NCBI RefSeq assembly: GCF_014195095.1
Contig: NZ_JACIBC010000011.1
Coordinates: forward strand, 1-64,000
DNA length: 64,000 bases
Source: Rhizobium sp. BK602
GTDB lineage: Bacteria > Pseudomonadota > Alphaproteobacteria > Rhizobiales > Rhizobiaceae
Direction: 5' to 3'
Below the pieces are notes generated by a model that saw nothing but the letters and a program-made list of their open reading frames with translations, was not told where the DNA came from and did no database searches. Positions within the stretch are counted from its first letter, which is position 1. The number at the start of each line of letters is the position of its first letter. Made by a program: the position numbers and the translations under genes. This document shows, one piece after another, positions 34,389 through 43,356 of the stretch.

Positions 34389-35734
34389 CGGAGACCCTTC
34401 CGGTCATTTTGCTGATCGAGGACGACGCGGCGCTGCGCCGCTCGCTCGCCCAATGGCTTTCGCTCAACGAACTGGAGGTGATCCAGGCCAAGGACGGCAA
34501 CGAGGCGCTCCGCATTTTGCGCACCACAACGGTCGATCTGGTGATCTCGGATGTGCGCATGCCGGGCATGTCCGGTCTCGAACTGCTTGCGATCGTGCGG
34601 AAGAGCTGGCCGGATTTGCCGGTGATCATCCTCAGCGGCCACGGCGACGTTCCGATGGCGGTCGCGGCCATTCAGGCCGGGGCATTCAATTTCCTGACCA
34701 AGCCCTATGTGCCGGAACAGCTGATCGGCACGCTGCAGAATGCGTTGGAACAGACGCGGCTGCGCCGGCGGCTCGTCTCGCTGGAACAGGGCAATGCGAC
34801 GCGGGCAAGGATCGAGCGGCAGTTGCTCGGCGCCGATCAGGCGGCTGTCCGGCTGAAGGCGGCAATAGAGCAGCTCGCCTCCTATCCTGTCGATGTGCTC
34901 ATCAAGGGGGAGACCGGCGCCGGCAAGGAAGTGGTCGCCCGGCTGCTGCATGAATGCAGCCCGCGCCAGTCCGGCCCCTATGTCGCGATCAATTGCGCGG
35001 CGCTGCCTCTCGATATCGTCGAAAGCGAGCTCTTCGGCCATGAGAACGGGGCATTTACTGGGGCGTCGGGCACACGCATCGGCAAGTTCGAATTCGCCAA
35101 TGGCGGTACGATCTTCCTGGATGAAATCGAAAGCATGCCTTTATCCGCGCAGGCAAAGCTGTTGCGCGTTCTGCAGGAGCGCAGGATCACCCGGCTGGGA
35201 TCGAACAAGGAAATCCCCGTGGACATAAGGCTGCTGTCGGCGACGAAGGAGGATCTGCGCGAGCGCGCCTCGCAGGGGCAGTTTCGCGAGGATCTATACT
35301 ATCGGCTGGTGGCAGCCGAGATCGACATTCCGCCCTTGCGCGAGCGTAGCCACGACGCGCTGCTGCTGTTCGAGCATTTCGCGCAATCCATGGCAAAGCG
35401 TCTGGAGCGCAGCGTCCAGCCTCTGACATCCGAGGAAACCCGCTTCATCCTCGGCTATGGCTGGCCCGGCAACGTGCGGCAGCTCAAGCTTCTGGCCGAA
35501 CGCCGCGCCCTGGGGCTGGACTGGCAGCCGGACGCCGGCCGGCAGGACCATCCGCCGATGGACGACCGTCCCCTGTCCGAGCTTGTCGATCAGTTTGAAC
35601 TTCAGATCATCGAACAGGCCCTGAACGCGGCCGGCGGCAAAGCGAGCCTTGCCGCCGAACGCTTGCAGGTGCCGCACAGGACGTTCAATGAAAAGCTGAA
35701 GCGGCTGAGCATGAAGCACAAGGATTTCGGCTGA
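34385..35734 (+). CDS. DctD-like sigma-54-dependent response regulator
   Basis: A 449-residue enhancer-binding activator. The receiver domain has Asp56 (LVISDVRMPGMSG). The AAA+ domain has Walker A GETGAGKE near 177, the sigma-54-contacting loop GAFTGA at 222-227, Walker B GGTIFLDEIES and the later FREDLYYRL and GWPGNVRQLK blocks. A Fis-type helix-turn-helix ends the protein (GGKASLAAERLQVPHRTFNEKLKRL). All essential motifs are intact, so it can activate RpoN promoters. The -24/-12 promoter with two upstream palindromes in front of the linked ABC operon is the most likely target. Confidence 0.93.
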   Translation: MTETLPVILLIEDDAALRRSLAQWLSLNELEVIQAKDGNEALRILRTTTVDLVISDVRMPGMSGLELLAIVRKSWPDLPVIILSGHGDVPMAVAAIQAGAFNFLTKPYVPEQLIGTLQNALEQTRLRRRLVSLEQGNATRARIERQLLGADQAAVRLKAAIEQLASYPVDVLIKGETGAGKEVVARLLHECSPRQSGPYVAINCAALPLDIVESELFGHENGAFTGASGTRIGKFEFANGGTIFLDEIESMPLSAQAKLLRVLQERRITRLGSNKEIPVDIRLLSATKEDLRERASQGQFREDLYYRLVAAEIDIPPLRERSHDALLLFEHFAQSMAKRLERSVQPLTSEETRFILGYGWPGNVRQLKLLAERRALGLDWQPDAGRQDHPPMDDRPLSELVDQFELQIIEQALNAAGGKASLAAERLQVPHRTFNEKLKRLSMKHKDFG

Positions 35735-35758
35735 CGCCCGAGGCGGCGACGGATAGCG

Positions 35759-36856
35759 TCAGCTTGCCAGCAGAACCCGCTCCTGCTCATAGTGGCGGCC
35801 GAAGCGGCTGTTCAGGAAGAGGTCGAGCTTGATCTCCTCCTGTTTGACGAAGCCCGTCGCCGATATCTCGCCCTTGGAGAGAAGATCGAGAACCGCGCAG
35901 ATGCTCGATGCCGTGGTGATCTGGATGGCACTCATGGTGCGTCCGGCGATCTTGGCGCTGTAGACCTTGTTTGCATAGGTTTCCTGCACCAACTGTCCGT
36001 TCCGGCGTCCGCAGACCGTCACGAAGATGATCACGACATCCTGCAGCGTCGAGGGCAGGGCATGCTCCAGAATGTCCTTCAGCACCTCGCGGCGGTGGCG
36101 CAGGCCGAGATCGTTCAGGAGCGCCTTCATGATCGCCGCGTGTCCGGGATAGCGGATCGTCCGGTAGTTCAGCGTCTTGACCTTGCCTTCCAGCGTTTCG
36201 CACAGCGTGCCGAGGCCGCCGGAGGTGTTGAAGGCTTCGTAGGTGACGCCGTCGAGCGAGAATTCCTCGCGCTCTTCCATCGCCGGAACTTCCGTGATCT
36301 GGCCGTTCACGATGGCCTCGCACGGCTCGATATATTCGTTGATGATGCCGTCCGTGCTCCAGGTGAGATTGTAGTTCAGGGCATTGGACGGGAATTGGGG
36401 CAGGGCGCCGACACGCATGCGCACGCTGTCGAGCGTGTCGAAGCGGCTGGCGAGATCGCTGGCGACGATCGAGATGAAGCCGGGGGCCAGGCCGCATTGC
36501 GGGATGACGGCAGTCTTCGCGGTCTCCGCGATCGCCTTGACTTTGCGGGTCGACTGAACGTCCTCGGTCAGATCGAGGTAATGGGCGCCGGCGGCGACCG
36601 CCGCGGTAGCGATCGGCACGGTCAGATGGAAAGGGGCAGCGCTCAGAACCGCGAATTTGCCGGCAAGAAGCGAGGCGAGCGCCGTCGCGTCCGTGATATC
36701 GATGTGGGCAACCGAAAGCGCCGGACCGGTTTCGAGCTGGCGCAGCAGCTCCGCGCTGCGGTCCGCGACGGTCACGCGGTAGTCGCCCGAATGCACGAGC
36801 ATGCGCGCGATGGTGGAGCCGATTTTGCCTGCGCCGATGACGACGATGTCTCGCAT
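35759..36856 (-). CDS. Saccharopine dehydrogenase-family protein
   Basis: A 365-residue NAD(P)-binding oxidoreductase. The Rossmann fingerprint IVVIGAGKIGSTIARMLVHSGDYRVTVADRS is at residues 4-34. A catalytic-domain stretch GAHYLDLTEDVQSTRKV...AVIPQCGLAPGFISIVASDLA follows, then a long alpha/beta C-terminal domain. Related enzymes work in lysine/saccharopine metabolism or as carboxynorspermidine synthase; the exact substrate is not assigned here. The gene is divergent from an Lrp/AsnC-type regulator with a perfect 18-bp palindrome between them, which supports amino-acid-responsive control. Confidence 0.8.
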   Translation of the reverse strand: MRDIVVIGAGKIGSTIARMLVHSGDYRVTVADRSAELLRQLETGPALSVAHIDITDATALASLLAGKFAVLSAAPFHLTVPIATAAVAAGAHYLDLTEDVQSTRKVKAIAETAKTAVIPQCGLAPGFISIVASDLASRFDTLDSVRMRVGALPQFPSNALNYNLTWSTDGIINEYIEPCEAIVNGQITEVPAMEEREEFSLDGVTYEAFNTSGGLGTLCETLEGKVKTLNYRTIRYPGHAAIMKALLNDLGLRHRREVLKDILEHALPSTLQDVVIIFVTVCGRRNGQLVQETYANKVYSAKIAGRTMSAIQITTASSICAVLDLLSKGEISATGFVKQEEIKLDLFLNSRFGRHYEQERVLLAS

Positions 36857-36929
36857 ATGAAGTCCCCTATAGCGATCCGAGAAATTTTTATGGTTTCTTT
36901 ATCCCGAACGCTTCTGTTAATTCATAGTG

Positions 36930-36947
36930 TCGGATCGATCGATCCGA
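36930..36947. promoter_or_regulatory. 18-bp palindrome in the lrp-like/dehydrogenase intergenic region
   Basis: TCGGATCGATCGATCCGA is a perfect 18-bp palindrome. It lies 74 bases upstream of the dehydrogenase start on one side and 40 bases upstream of the lrp-like start on the other. It is a likely operator for the Lrp-type protein. Confidence 0.6.
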
Positions 36948-36986
36948 TAAGCTATTTTAAGCGAATCGACGTTCAAGGTGATCAAT

Positions 36987-37418
36987 ATGACGTTGGCCGA
37001 CAAGGACAGGCAATTGCTGTTGCTGCTCGGTGAGAATGCGCGCATGTCAACGGCCATGCTGGCGCGCAAGCTCGGATTGTCGCGTACCACGGTGCAGACA
37101 AAAATCGAGCGTCTGGAGCGGGATGGCATCATCACCGGCTATGGCGTCCGGTTGTCGGAGGCCTATGAAAGCGGCCTGGTGAAGGCGCATGTGCTGATCA
37201 CCCTGAAAGCCAAGATGCTCGGCCGCGTCACCCAGCAATTGCAGGCGATCCAGAATGTGAGTTCGGTGCATTCCGTCAGCGGCAGTTTCGACATGATCGC
37301 CATGGTCGCCGCCACATCCATCAGCGAGCTCGACCGGGTGATCGACAAGATCGGCGAGATCGACGGCGTGGAAAAGACGCTGTCGTCGATCATATTGTCG
37401 ACCCGCATCGATCGCTGA
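36987..37418 (+). CDS. Lrp/AsnC-family transcriptional regulator
   Basis: A 143-residue regulator with an N-terminal helix-turn-helix (NARMSTAMLARKLGLSRTTVQTKIERLERDGIITGY) and a C-terminal RAM/AsnC ligand-binding domain (VKAHVLITLKAKMLGRVTQQLQAI...VHSVSGSFDMIAMVAA). The ATG at 36987 is preferred because AAGGTGA lies five bases upstream; the GTG at 36978 lies within that site. It is probably a local regulator of the divergent dehydrogenase. Confidence 0.9.
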   Translation: MTLADKDRQLLLLLGENARMSTAMLARKLGLSRTTVQTKIERLERDGIITGYGVRLSEAYESGLVKAHVLITLKAKMLGRVTQQLQAIQNVSSVHSVSGSFDMIAMVAATSISELDRVIDKIGEIDGVEKTLSSIILSTRIDR

Positions 37419-37613
37419 GCCCCTGCTCTTGGGCGTGCCGGTTGGGATTGCGACCGCGCGTGCGAACTATCCTTCATGCGACGGCTTGTCTTCTGCCTGT
37501 TTTGCCGGCAGAGCCCGCGCATTGCATTAGAAAGCCCTCACAATTGCCGGTTTAGTCAAAGTATTAATGAGTTTTGTCTATGCTAATCTAAGCCATATCT
37601 ACCGGGGATATTA

Positions 37614-39458
37614 ATGCTGCGCTTTCTATCGACATCCATCGTGCGTCAGGTCGTTGCGATCACACTCTGTCTGCTCGCCGCCAGTACGGCCGCAATCGTT
37701 GCTGTGACCTATTACAATCTCAGCCGCTACGTGATGGATAGCGCCGTTGCCGACGCAAGGGACGCCAGCCGCGCGATGGCGATCCTTTATGCGGGAGGCG
37801 ACGGGGCCGCGAAGATCGCGCTGAAGGACACCGATCTCGCTTCGGTGACCGAGGAGAAGATCCCCACCTTCGCCGACCATGATCTGGTTGACCGCGTGGC
37901 ACAGTCGATTGCCGGTGTTGCGACGATTTTCGAAAAGCAGGACGGCGATTATGTTCGCGTTTCGACCAATGTGAAGAAGCAGGACGGTAGCCGCGCGGTC
38001 GGCACCAAACTTGCTGCCGACCACCCCGCCCAGCCCGTGCTTGCCAAGGGTGAGGCTTACTATGGTCCGGCGCAGCTCTTCGGACGGAATTTCATGACGG
38101 GCTATTTCCCGGTCAAGAATGCCGCGGGTGCCAATGTGGGCATTCTGTTCATCGGCATCCCGATGGAAGTCTATTTCGCGCATCTGAACCACCTGCAGCT
38201 CCTCGTGCTGTCGGCCGGGGGCGCGGTCATGGCGTTGGTCGGCCTTCTCGCCTTTGTCGCCATCCGCCGCGCGACAAGGCCGTTGCAGGCCTTGACGAAG
38301 ACGGTTCACGAGATTTCGGCGGGCAATTTCAACGGTGTCATTCCCTGCGTCGAGAAAAGAAACGAGTTCGGCGAAATCGGCCGCGCCCTGGAGGCATTCC
38401 GCGACAGTGCGCGCGCGCGCCTCGATCTGGAAACGCGTGCGGCCGAGCAGCGCACGCTCGCCGAGGCCGAGCGCACGCGCAACGACGAGGACAAGCGCAT
38501 TCTCGACGGACAGATCGAATTTGCCGTCAGCCAGATTGCCGCCGGCCTCGGGCGCCTGGCGCAGGGCGACGTTTCGCTGACCATCGAAACGCCCTTTGTC
38601 GGCCGTCTCGAGCAGCTTCGCATCGATTTCAATGCCTCGCTCATCCGTCTGCAGGATACACTGACCCATATCCGCGACAGCGCGACCGTCATCCAGCGCA
38701 ACAGCAGCGCGATGCGCTCCTCCGCCGATGAACTCTCCAAGCGGACCGAGGCACAGGCGGCCAATCTCGAGGAAACCGCCGCGGCGGTGGAGGAAATCAC
38801 CGTCACCGTCCGTTCGTCGGCCGAACGGGCTCGTGAGGCCAATGGCGTCGTCGCGCTGACCAAGAAGACCGCCGATGGTTCCGGCACCGTCGTCGGGGAT
38901 GCGGTTGCCGCCATGTCGCGCATCGAGCAGGCATCGCAGCAGATCGAGCAGATCATCGAGGTGATCGACGATATCGCCTTCCAGACGAACCTGCTTGCCC
39001 TGAACGCCGGCATCGAGGCCGCACGCGCCGGCGAAGCGGGCAAGGGTTTCGCAGTCGTCGCGCAGGAAGTGCGCGATCTCGCCCAGCGCTCGGCTGGAGC
39101 CGCCCGCGAGATCAAGGGGCTGATCGAAAAATCGACCGGAGAGGTCACCGCCGGCTCGGCGCTGGTGCAGAAGACCGGTAGCGTCCTTGCCTCGATCAGC
39201 GAGGAAATCATCGCGATCAGCAAGCATGTCGAAACCATCGCGACCGCCAGCCAGGACCAGGCTGTCGCGTTGCAGGAGGTCAATGGTTCCGTCAACGCCA
39301 TGGACCAGATGACCCAGAAGAACGCGGCCATGGTCGAGGAAACGACGCAGGCCAGCCGTGGACTTGCCGAAGAGGCCGATACGCTGATGAAGCTCTTGCG
39401 GCAGTTCCGTATCGATGCGCCTTCGCAGCGTCATGGCGGGCAGAGGCAAGCGGCCTGA
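37614..39458 (+). CDS. Methyl-accepting chemotaxis protein
   Basis: A 614-residue transmembrane chemoreceptor. Transmembrane helices lie at about 12-32 and 195-217, with a periplasmic single-Cache sensor between them ([32 protein letters not shown]...[21 protein letters not shown]). HAMP modules follow. The signalling domain has the highly conserved hairpin tip [54 protein letters not shown] near 455-505. There is no CheR-binding pentapeptide at the C terminus. It stands alone, about 200 bases after the lrp-like gene. Confidence 0.93.
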   Translation: MLRFLSTSIVRQVVAITLCLLAASTAAIVAVTYYNLSRYVMDSAVADARDASRAMAILYAGGDGAAKIALKDTDLASVTEEKIPTFADHDLVDRVAQSIAGVATIFEKQDGDYVRVSTNVKKQDGSRAVGTKLAADHPAQPVLAKGEAYYGPAQLFGRNFMTGYFPVKNAAGANVGILFIGIPMEVYFAHLNHLQLLVLSAGGAVMALVGLLAFVAIRRATRPLQALTKTVHEISAGNFNGVIPCVEKRNEFGEIGRALEAFRDSARARLDLETRAAEQRTLAEAERTRNDEDKRILDGQIEFAVSQIAAGLGRLAQGDVSLTIETPFVGRLEQLRIDFNASLIRLQDTLTHIRDSATVIQRNSSAMRSSADELSKRTEAQAANLEETAAAVEEITVTVRSSAERAREANGVVALTKKTADGSGTVVGDAVAAMSRIEQASQQIEQIIEVIDDIAFQTNLLALNAGIEAARAGEAGKGFAVVAQEVRDLAQRSAGAAREIKGLIEKSTGEVTAGSALVQKTGSVLASISEEIIAISKHVETIATASQDQAVALQEVNGSVNAMDQMTQKNAAMVEETTQASRGLAEEADTLMKLLRQFRIDAPSQRHGGQRQAA

Positions 39459-39696
39459 TCGAGGCGATTGGCAGCGGCCGCGATTCCCCCCGCCAGCCAT
39501 CTCGATCCGCTCAGCGGCAAGAATGCAAGCGCCATTCTTGCCGCCGGTATCGCTGAGGATCGGGGCGGCGCCGGTAGCCGTGATTTTTATGTTGCCGAGA
39601 TTAAGCCCGATACGTAAGGTTCCCTTGATATAGCTATAGGGGTATTTCCTGGAGTCCGACGCACGAGGAACCACATGGCCAAAGATCCGCCGCCGA

Positions 39697-41352
39697 GTGC
39701 TACAATCGGCGCCGACATTGATCTTGGCATTGTGTATAGCTGGGCTTTTGTCCGCGGAGCTGTGGCGAAGCTATTGGGCGGCGCGACAAGATGGCGAAAG
39801 AACCGTTTTCAATCTGGTCCATGTCCTGTCCGAGCAAACGGCCAGGACGGTGCAGTCGATCGATCTGAATATCCAGGATATCGTGAAGGAGCTTTCGGAT
39901 AATCCGTCGCTGCCCGACAACGACGCCGATTTTCGGGCCGAACTGCATAATCGGTTGAGCACGCTGCCCTATGTCCGGGCGATCTTTGTCATCGGACCCG
40001 ACGGATTCATCACCCACGACACCGATTATCCCACGACGCCGCATGTCAGCCTTGCCGACCGGCAATATTTCAAGGCGCATGTCGACGATCGCTCGCCAGC
40101 TCTGCATATCGGTCCGCCGCTGATGAGCCGATCGGTCAACCGCTGGTTCATAAGCCTGACCCGGCGCATCGAAGGAAAAGACGGGCGTTTCGCGGGCGTC
40201 GTCGTCGCGGCAATGGAGCCGCGTTACTTTAAGGAGTTCTACCAGAAGCTGTGGGTCGGCGACGGGACGATCGCGCTCCTGCTCGCCGACGGAATATTGC
40301 TGACGCGTTCTCCGACAGACGAGGGCGTCGTGGCCAAATCCTTTGCGGATGCGGAACCGTTCAAGAGCCTGCTTTCCCGGGGCAATCGCGGCGTCTTGTG
40401 GTCCGAGAGCCCGATTGACGGGGTCCGGCGCGTGGTCGGTTACCAGCGGCTGGAGAGTGCTCCGCTCGTCATGCTTGCCACCCTGAACGAACATGACGTC
40501 ATGGAGCCCTGGCGCTCGCATGCCATGATAGAACTTTCAGGCGCCGGAATACTTCTGGTGTTGCTGGTGATACTGCAATGGCTGGCATGGCGGTATCGCC
40601 GTCGCGAGGAGCTGGCACAACAGCGGCTGGAGCGGACGCAGCGGCTGGAATCGATCGGCCGTTTTGCCGGCGGCGTGGCGCATGATCTGGGCAACCTGCT
40701 GAGGGTTATTCGCTCGTCTGTCCTGCTGTTGCGGCCGACCGTCAGCGACCGGCCGGAGGCGCTCGGCGTCCTCGACGAACTCGATGGATCGCTGGATTCG
40801 GGGCGCGAGCTGGTCAATCAGCTGCTATCTTATGCTCGTGACAGGCAGTTTCAGGCCGGGGCGACGGATCTGGCGCGCCTGATCACCGATGTCCTGCCGA
40901 TCCTGAAGCAGGCAGCAGGCCCGAGAATATCGATCGTCAAGACATTTGCGGATGTCAGGGCCATATGCGTCATCGACGACGCGCAATTTCGCGCGACGAT
41001 GGTCAATCTGGTTTTGAACGCCCGCGATGCGATGCCTTCTGGCGGCGCGATCTTCATCGATCTTCGTTTGGTCGGCGAACGGAAGGCGGACAACAGGCCC
41101 GCCTGGGCCGAGGTCGCCATTCGCGACGAGGGAACAGGGATGAGTGAACATGTGCGCAAGCAGGCATTCGATCCCTTCTTCACGACAAAAGGGCCCGGTT
41201 CGGGCAATGGTCTGGGGCTCAACCAAGTTGCTGATTTCATTGAGAGGTGCGCCGGTCAGGCCGAATTGGTCAGCGAGGAAGGCAAGGGTACGACTGTCAA
41301 ACTCCGCTTTCCGGTGAGCGAGGCTGACGACGCGTCGGATACCGGACGTTGA
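39697..41352 (+). CDS. Sensor histidine kinase with PDC/Cache sensor
   Basis: A kinase of about 551 residues. An N-terminal membrane segment, a periplasmic dCache/PDC domain (about 30-265; LPYVRAIFVIGPDGFITHDTDYPTTPHVSLADRQYFKAH), a second membrane segment near 280-300, a dimerisation domain with the His in FAGGVAHDLGNLLRVI, and a HATPase with DEGTGM and a GSGNGLGLNQV G-box are visible. The usual HELNNLL phospho-box reads HDLGNLL. The start is doubtful: GTG at 39697 lacks a ribosome site, whereas a good ribosome site and ATG at 39675 lie in a different frame. It is followed by a NarL-type response regulator. Confidence 0.82.
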   Translation: MLQSAPTLILALCIAGLLSAELWRSYWAARQDGERTVFNLVHVLSEQTARTVQSIDLNIQDIVKELSDNPSLPDNDADFRAELHNRLSTLPYVRAIFVIGPDGFITHDTDYPTTPHVSLADRQYFKAHVDDRSPALHIGPPLMSRSVNRWFISLTRRIEGKDGRFAGVVVAAMEPRYFKEFYQKLWVGDGTIALLLADGILLTRSPTDEGVVAKSFADAEPFKSLLSRGNRGVLWSESPIDGVRRVVGYQRLESAPLVMLATLNEHDVMEPWRSHAMIELSGAGILLVLLVILQWLAWRYRRREELAQQRLERTQRLESIGRFAGGVAHDLGNLLRVIRSSVLLLRPTVSDRPEALGVLDELDGSLDSGRELVNQLLSYARDRQFQAGATDLARLITDVLPILKQAAGPRISIVKTFADVRAICVIDDAQFRATMVNLVLNARDAMPSGGAIFIDLRLVGERKADNRPAWAEVAIRDEGTGMSEHVRKQAFDPFFTTKGPGSGNGLGLNQVADFIERCAGQAELVSEEGKGTTVKLRFPVSEADDASDTGR

Positions 41353-41417
41353 GGAATGGGTCATAGCCGCCCCGGATGCCGCTGTAGGGCGCTGAAATAC
41401 TGCTGAAAGTCGAAAAT

Positions 41418-42065
41418 ATGACTGGGCATATGCCGAAAATCGTAATTGCGGACGATCATCCGATCGTTCGAGCCGGTATACGGGCCGCTCTTGCGCGCCG
41501 GCCGGACTGGCGCGTCTGCGCCGAGGCCGATGATGGGGAAGCCGCCATTCGGCTCTCTCTCGAGCATGGCGCCGACATCATCATTCTCGATCATAGTCTA
41601 CCGATCATCAATGGGCTCGAGGCAACCCGACGGCTATCCCGGGAGATGCCGAAGCTCGGCGTTCTGGTCTATACGATGTATGAGGATCATGGCCTTGTGC
41701 GGGATATCCTGAAGGCGGGCGCACGCGGCTATGTGCTCAAGACCGAGGACGATGCCAGCCTTCTTGCCGGCGTCGAGGCGCTGATCGGCGGCAAAAGCTA
41801 TATTTCCCGACAGGTGCAGGACAGTATCGCCGAGAGCGAGGGAAGCGGAGAGAGGTTCGATCATCCCGATTCCCTGACGCCGAGAGAGCGTGAAGTGGTG
41901 CAGTTCGTCGCGGAGGGAAAGTCCAACAAGACGATTGCCGAGCTTCTGGGCGTCAGCATCAAAACCGTCGATTCCCATCGGACCTCCTCGATGAGGAAGC
42001 TGAAATTGCGCACGGCGGTCGATCTGGCGCGATACGCGATCCGGAACAAATTGATCAAGCTTTAA
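41418..42065 (+). CDS. NarL/LuxR-type response regulator
   Basis: A 215-residue regulator. The receiver domain has its acidic pocket in IADDHP, phospho-acceptor Asp58 (IIILDHSLPIING) and the Lys of YVLKTEDD. A LuxR-type helix-turn-helix follows (LTPREREVVQFVAEGKSNKTIAELLGVSIKTVDSHRTSSMRKL). It lies 65 bases after the kinase gene and is its probable partner. Target genes are unknown. An alternative start is the ATG four codons later (MPKIVIADD). Confidence 0.9.
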   Translation: MTGHMPKIVIADDHPIVRAGIRAALARRPDWRVCAEADDGEAAIRLSLEHGADIIILDHSLPIINGLEATRRLSREMPKLGVLVYTMYEDHGLVRDILKAGARGYVLKTEDDASLLAGVEALIGGKSYISRQVQDSIAESEGSGERFDHPDSLTPREREVVQFVAEGKSNKTIAELLGVSIKTVDSHRTSSMRKLKLRTAVDLARYAIRNKLIKL

Positions 42066-42566
42066 GGCAGGTCGCAGGCGCGGCTGAACCGCCGCCCCAT
42101 GTTTGCGCGCAAAGGGCGAAAGCGACCAGCATTTCCAGCCGAGTATCCCGCCAGGGGTCATGTGCTTGGGCATTCTTGTCAGGTCTACACCTGATGGTTC
42201 CCCGATTGGCGGCATGCTATCGACGTGCCTGCTTCTTCGACCGGTCATGGAGGGCGGCCAAATGGTCGGGGAGCGGAAGCCGTCGCTGTCCGCGATGGCC
42301 CCAGCATCATTGAGAGCGGCGCATGTTCCGGAAACGAAATTTTTCATCTCTTCGCAATTTCGTCACGGCCTGCTCAACAGCCCGCCGGCCTTGGCCGGGC
42401 GAAATGCCGGCATGTCACATCCGCTGAACATCCGTGCCGTGATGTCCTTCTCATCATTCCCTTCTCCTCCTTCTTTCCAATCGATCTCCAGGGCAAGAAT
42501 GCGCCATCCCCATCGCGATGTGCTTGCCGATATGAACAGTGGAGTGGGTCCGCAAAGGCGCAGAGC
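42066..42566. other. Intergenic interval, no gene recognised
   Basis: Five hundred bases between the response regulator and the XRE-cupin regulator. Frames of 100-150 codons exist on both strands, but none shows a recognisable domain, a ribosome site or the codon pattern of the neighbours. It may be a decayed gene or leader sequence. Confidence 0.45.
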
Positions 42567-43118
42567 ATGACAAAAAATATCGACGTCGCGGGCCGGATTC
42601 GCGCGATCCGCAAGCAGTTGAACATGACCCAGGGCGAGCTTGGCGAGCAGGCCGGCCTCAGCCTTGCCACTATCGGCAAGATCGAGCGTGGCGAGATCAG
42701 CCCGACGATTGCCGCCCTTCAGAAAATCGCCGTCTGCCTGCGCGCACCCCTTGCGGCTCTCATCGATGACGCGATCGACGGGCCGAGGCGGATCTTCTTC
42801 GCCCGCAAGGATCTGACGGTCGCATCCTTCGGCAAGCATACAGTCCGCCAGGTGGGTAGGAATCTCGGCCGTCGCGCGCTGCAGATGACCGAGGATACCT
42901 ATGAGGTCGGCGCCGACACCGGAGAGATGATGCAGAGCCACGCCGGCGAGGAGGCGGGCTTTGTCATTCGCGGCAAGCTCGAAGTCATCGTAGGCTACCA
43001 GTCGCGGATTCTCGGTCCGGGCGAAGCCTATTTCTTCGAAAGCCGGCTCCCTCATCGTTTTCGCAATGTCGGAAGCGAAATCTGCGTGGTCGTTACCGCG
43101 ACGACGCCGCCGAACTAA
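42567..43118 (+). CDS. XRE-family regulator with cupin sensor domain
   Basis: A 183-residue regulator. Residues about 8-65 form a Cro/CI-type helix-turn-helix (IRAIRKQLNMTQGELGEQAGLSLATIGKIERGEISPTIAALQKIA). Residues about 105-180 form a cupin_2 barrel (HAGEEAGFVIRGKLEVIVGYQSRILGPGEAYFFESRLPHRFRNVG). Proteins of this layout (PuuR-like) usually control amine or amino-acid catabolism. The next gene, on the same strand, encodes a dimethylglycine/sarcosine dehydrogenase-like enzyme and is the likely target. Confidence 0.9.
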   Translation: MTKNIDVAGRIRAIRKQLNMTQGELGEQAGLSLATIGKIERGEISPTIAALQKIAVCLRAPLAALIDDAIDGPRRIFFARKDLTVASFGKHTVRQVGRNLGRRALQMTEDTYEVGADTGEMMQSHAGEEAGFVIRGKLEVIVGYQSRILGPGEAYFFESRLPHRFRNVGSEICVVVTATTPPN

Positions 43119-43356
43119 GGCTGCGTCTTGCCGTAGCGCCGTCTCTGGCACCGATACACGGCAATTCATTTGTCGGCTTTCGCTGATATCCGGACGGCGT
43201 ATGCTTGCAAGCGATGCCCATGCCCAATCCGACGGGGAAATCTCTTGCTGCCTGTGGGCTGGTCGTGATGCATTTTGATAATGTCGCAGAAAAGCTCCGA
43301 TGTCGCAGTTGCTCGGGGTAATGTCTCGGCAAATCCAAAGCGTGGAGTCGCAAGCA

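Noticed and set aside
42103-42570. 155-codon plus-strand frame between the response regulator and the XRE-cupin gene
   Set aside because: No ribosome site, no domain, and it runs into the start of the real gene; an opposing minus-strand frame is equally unconvincing.
43150-43180. TGGCAC-like string upstream of the dimethylglycine dehydrogenase-like gene
   Set aside because: The GG and GC pairs are not ten bases apart, so it does not fit a sigma-54 promoter.
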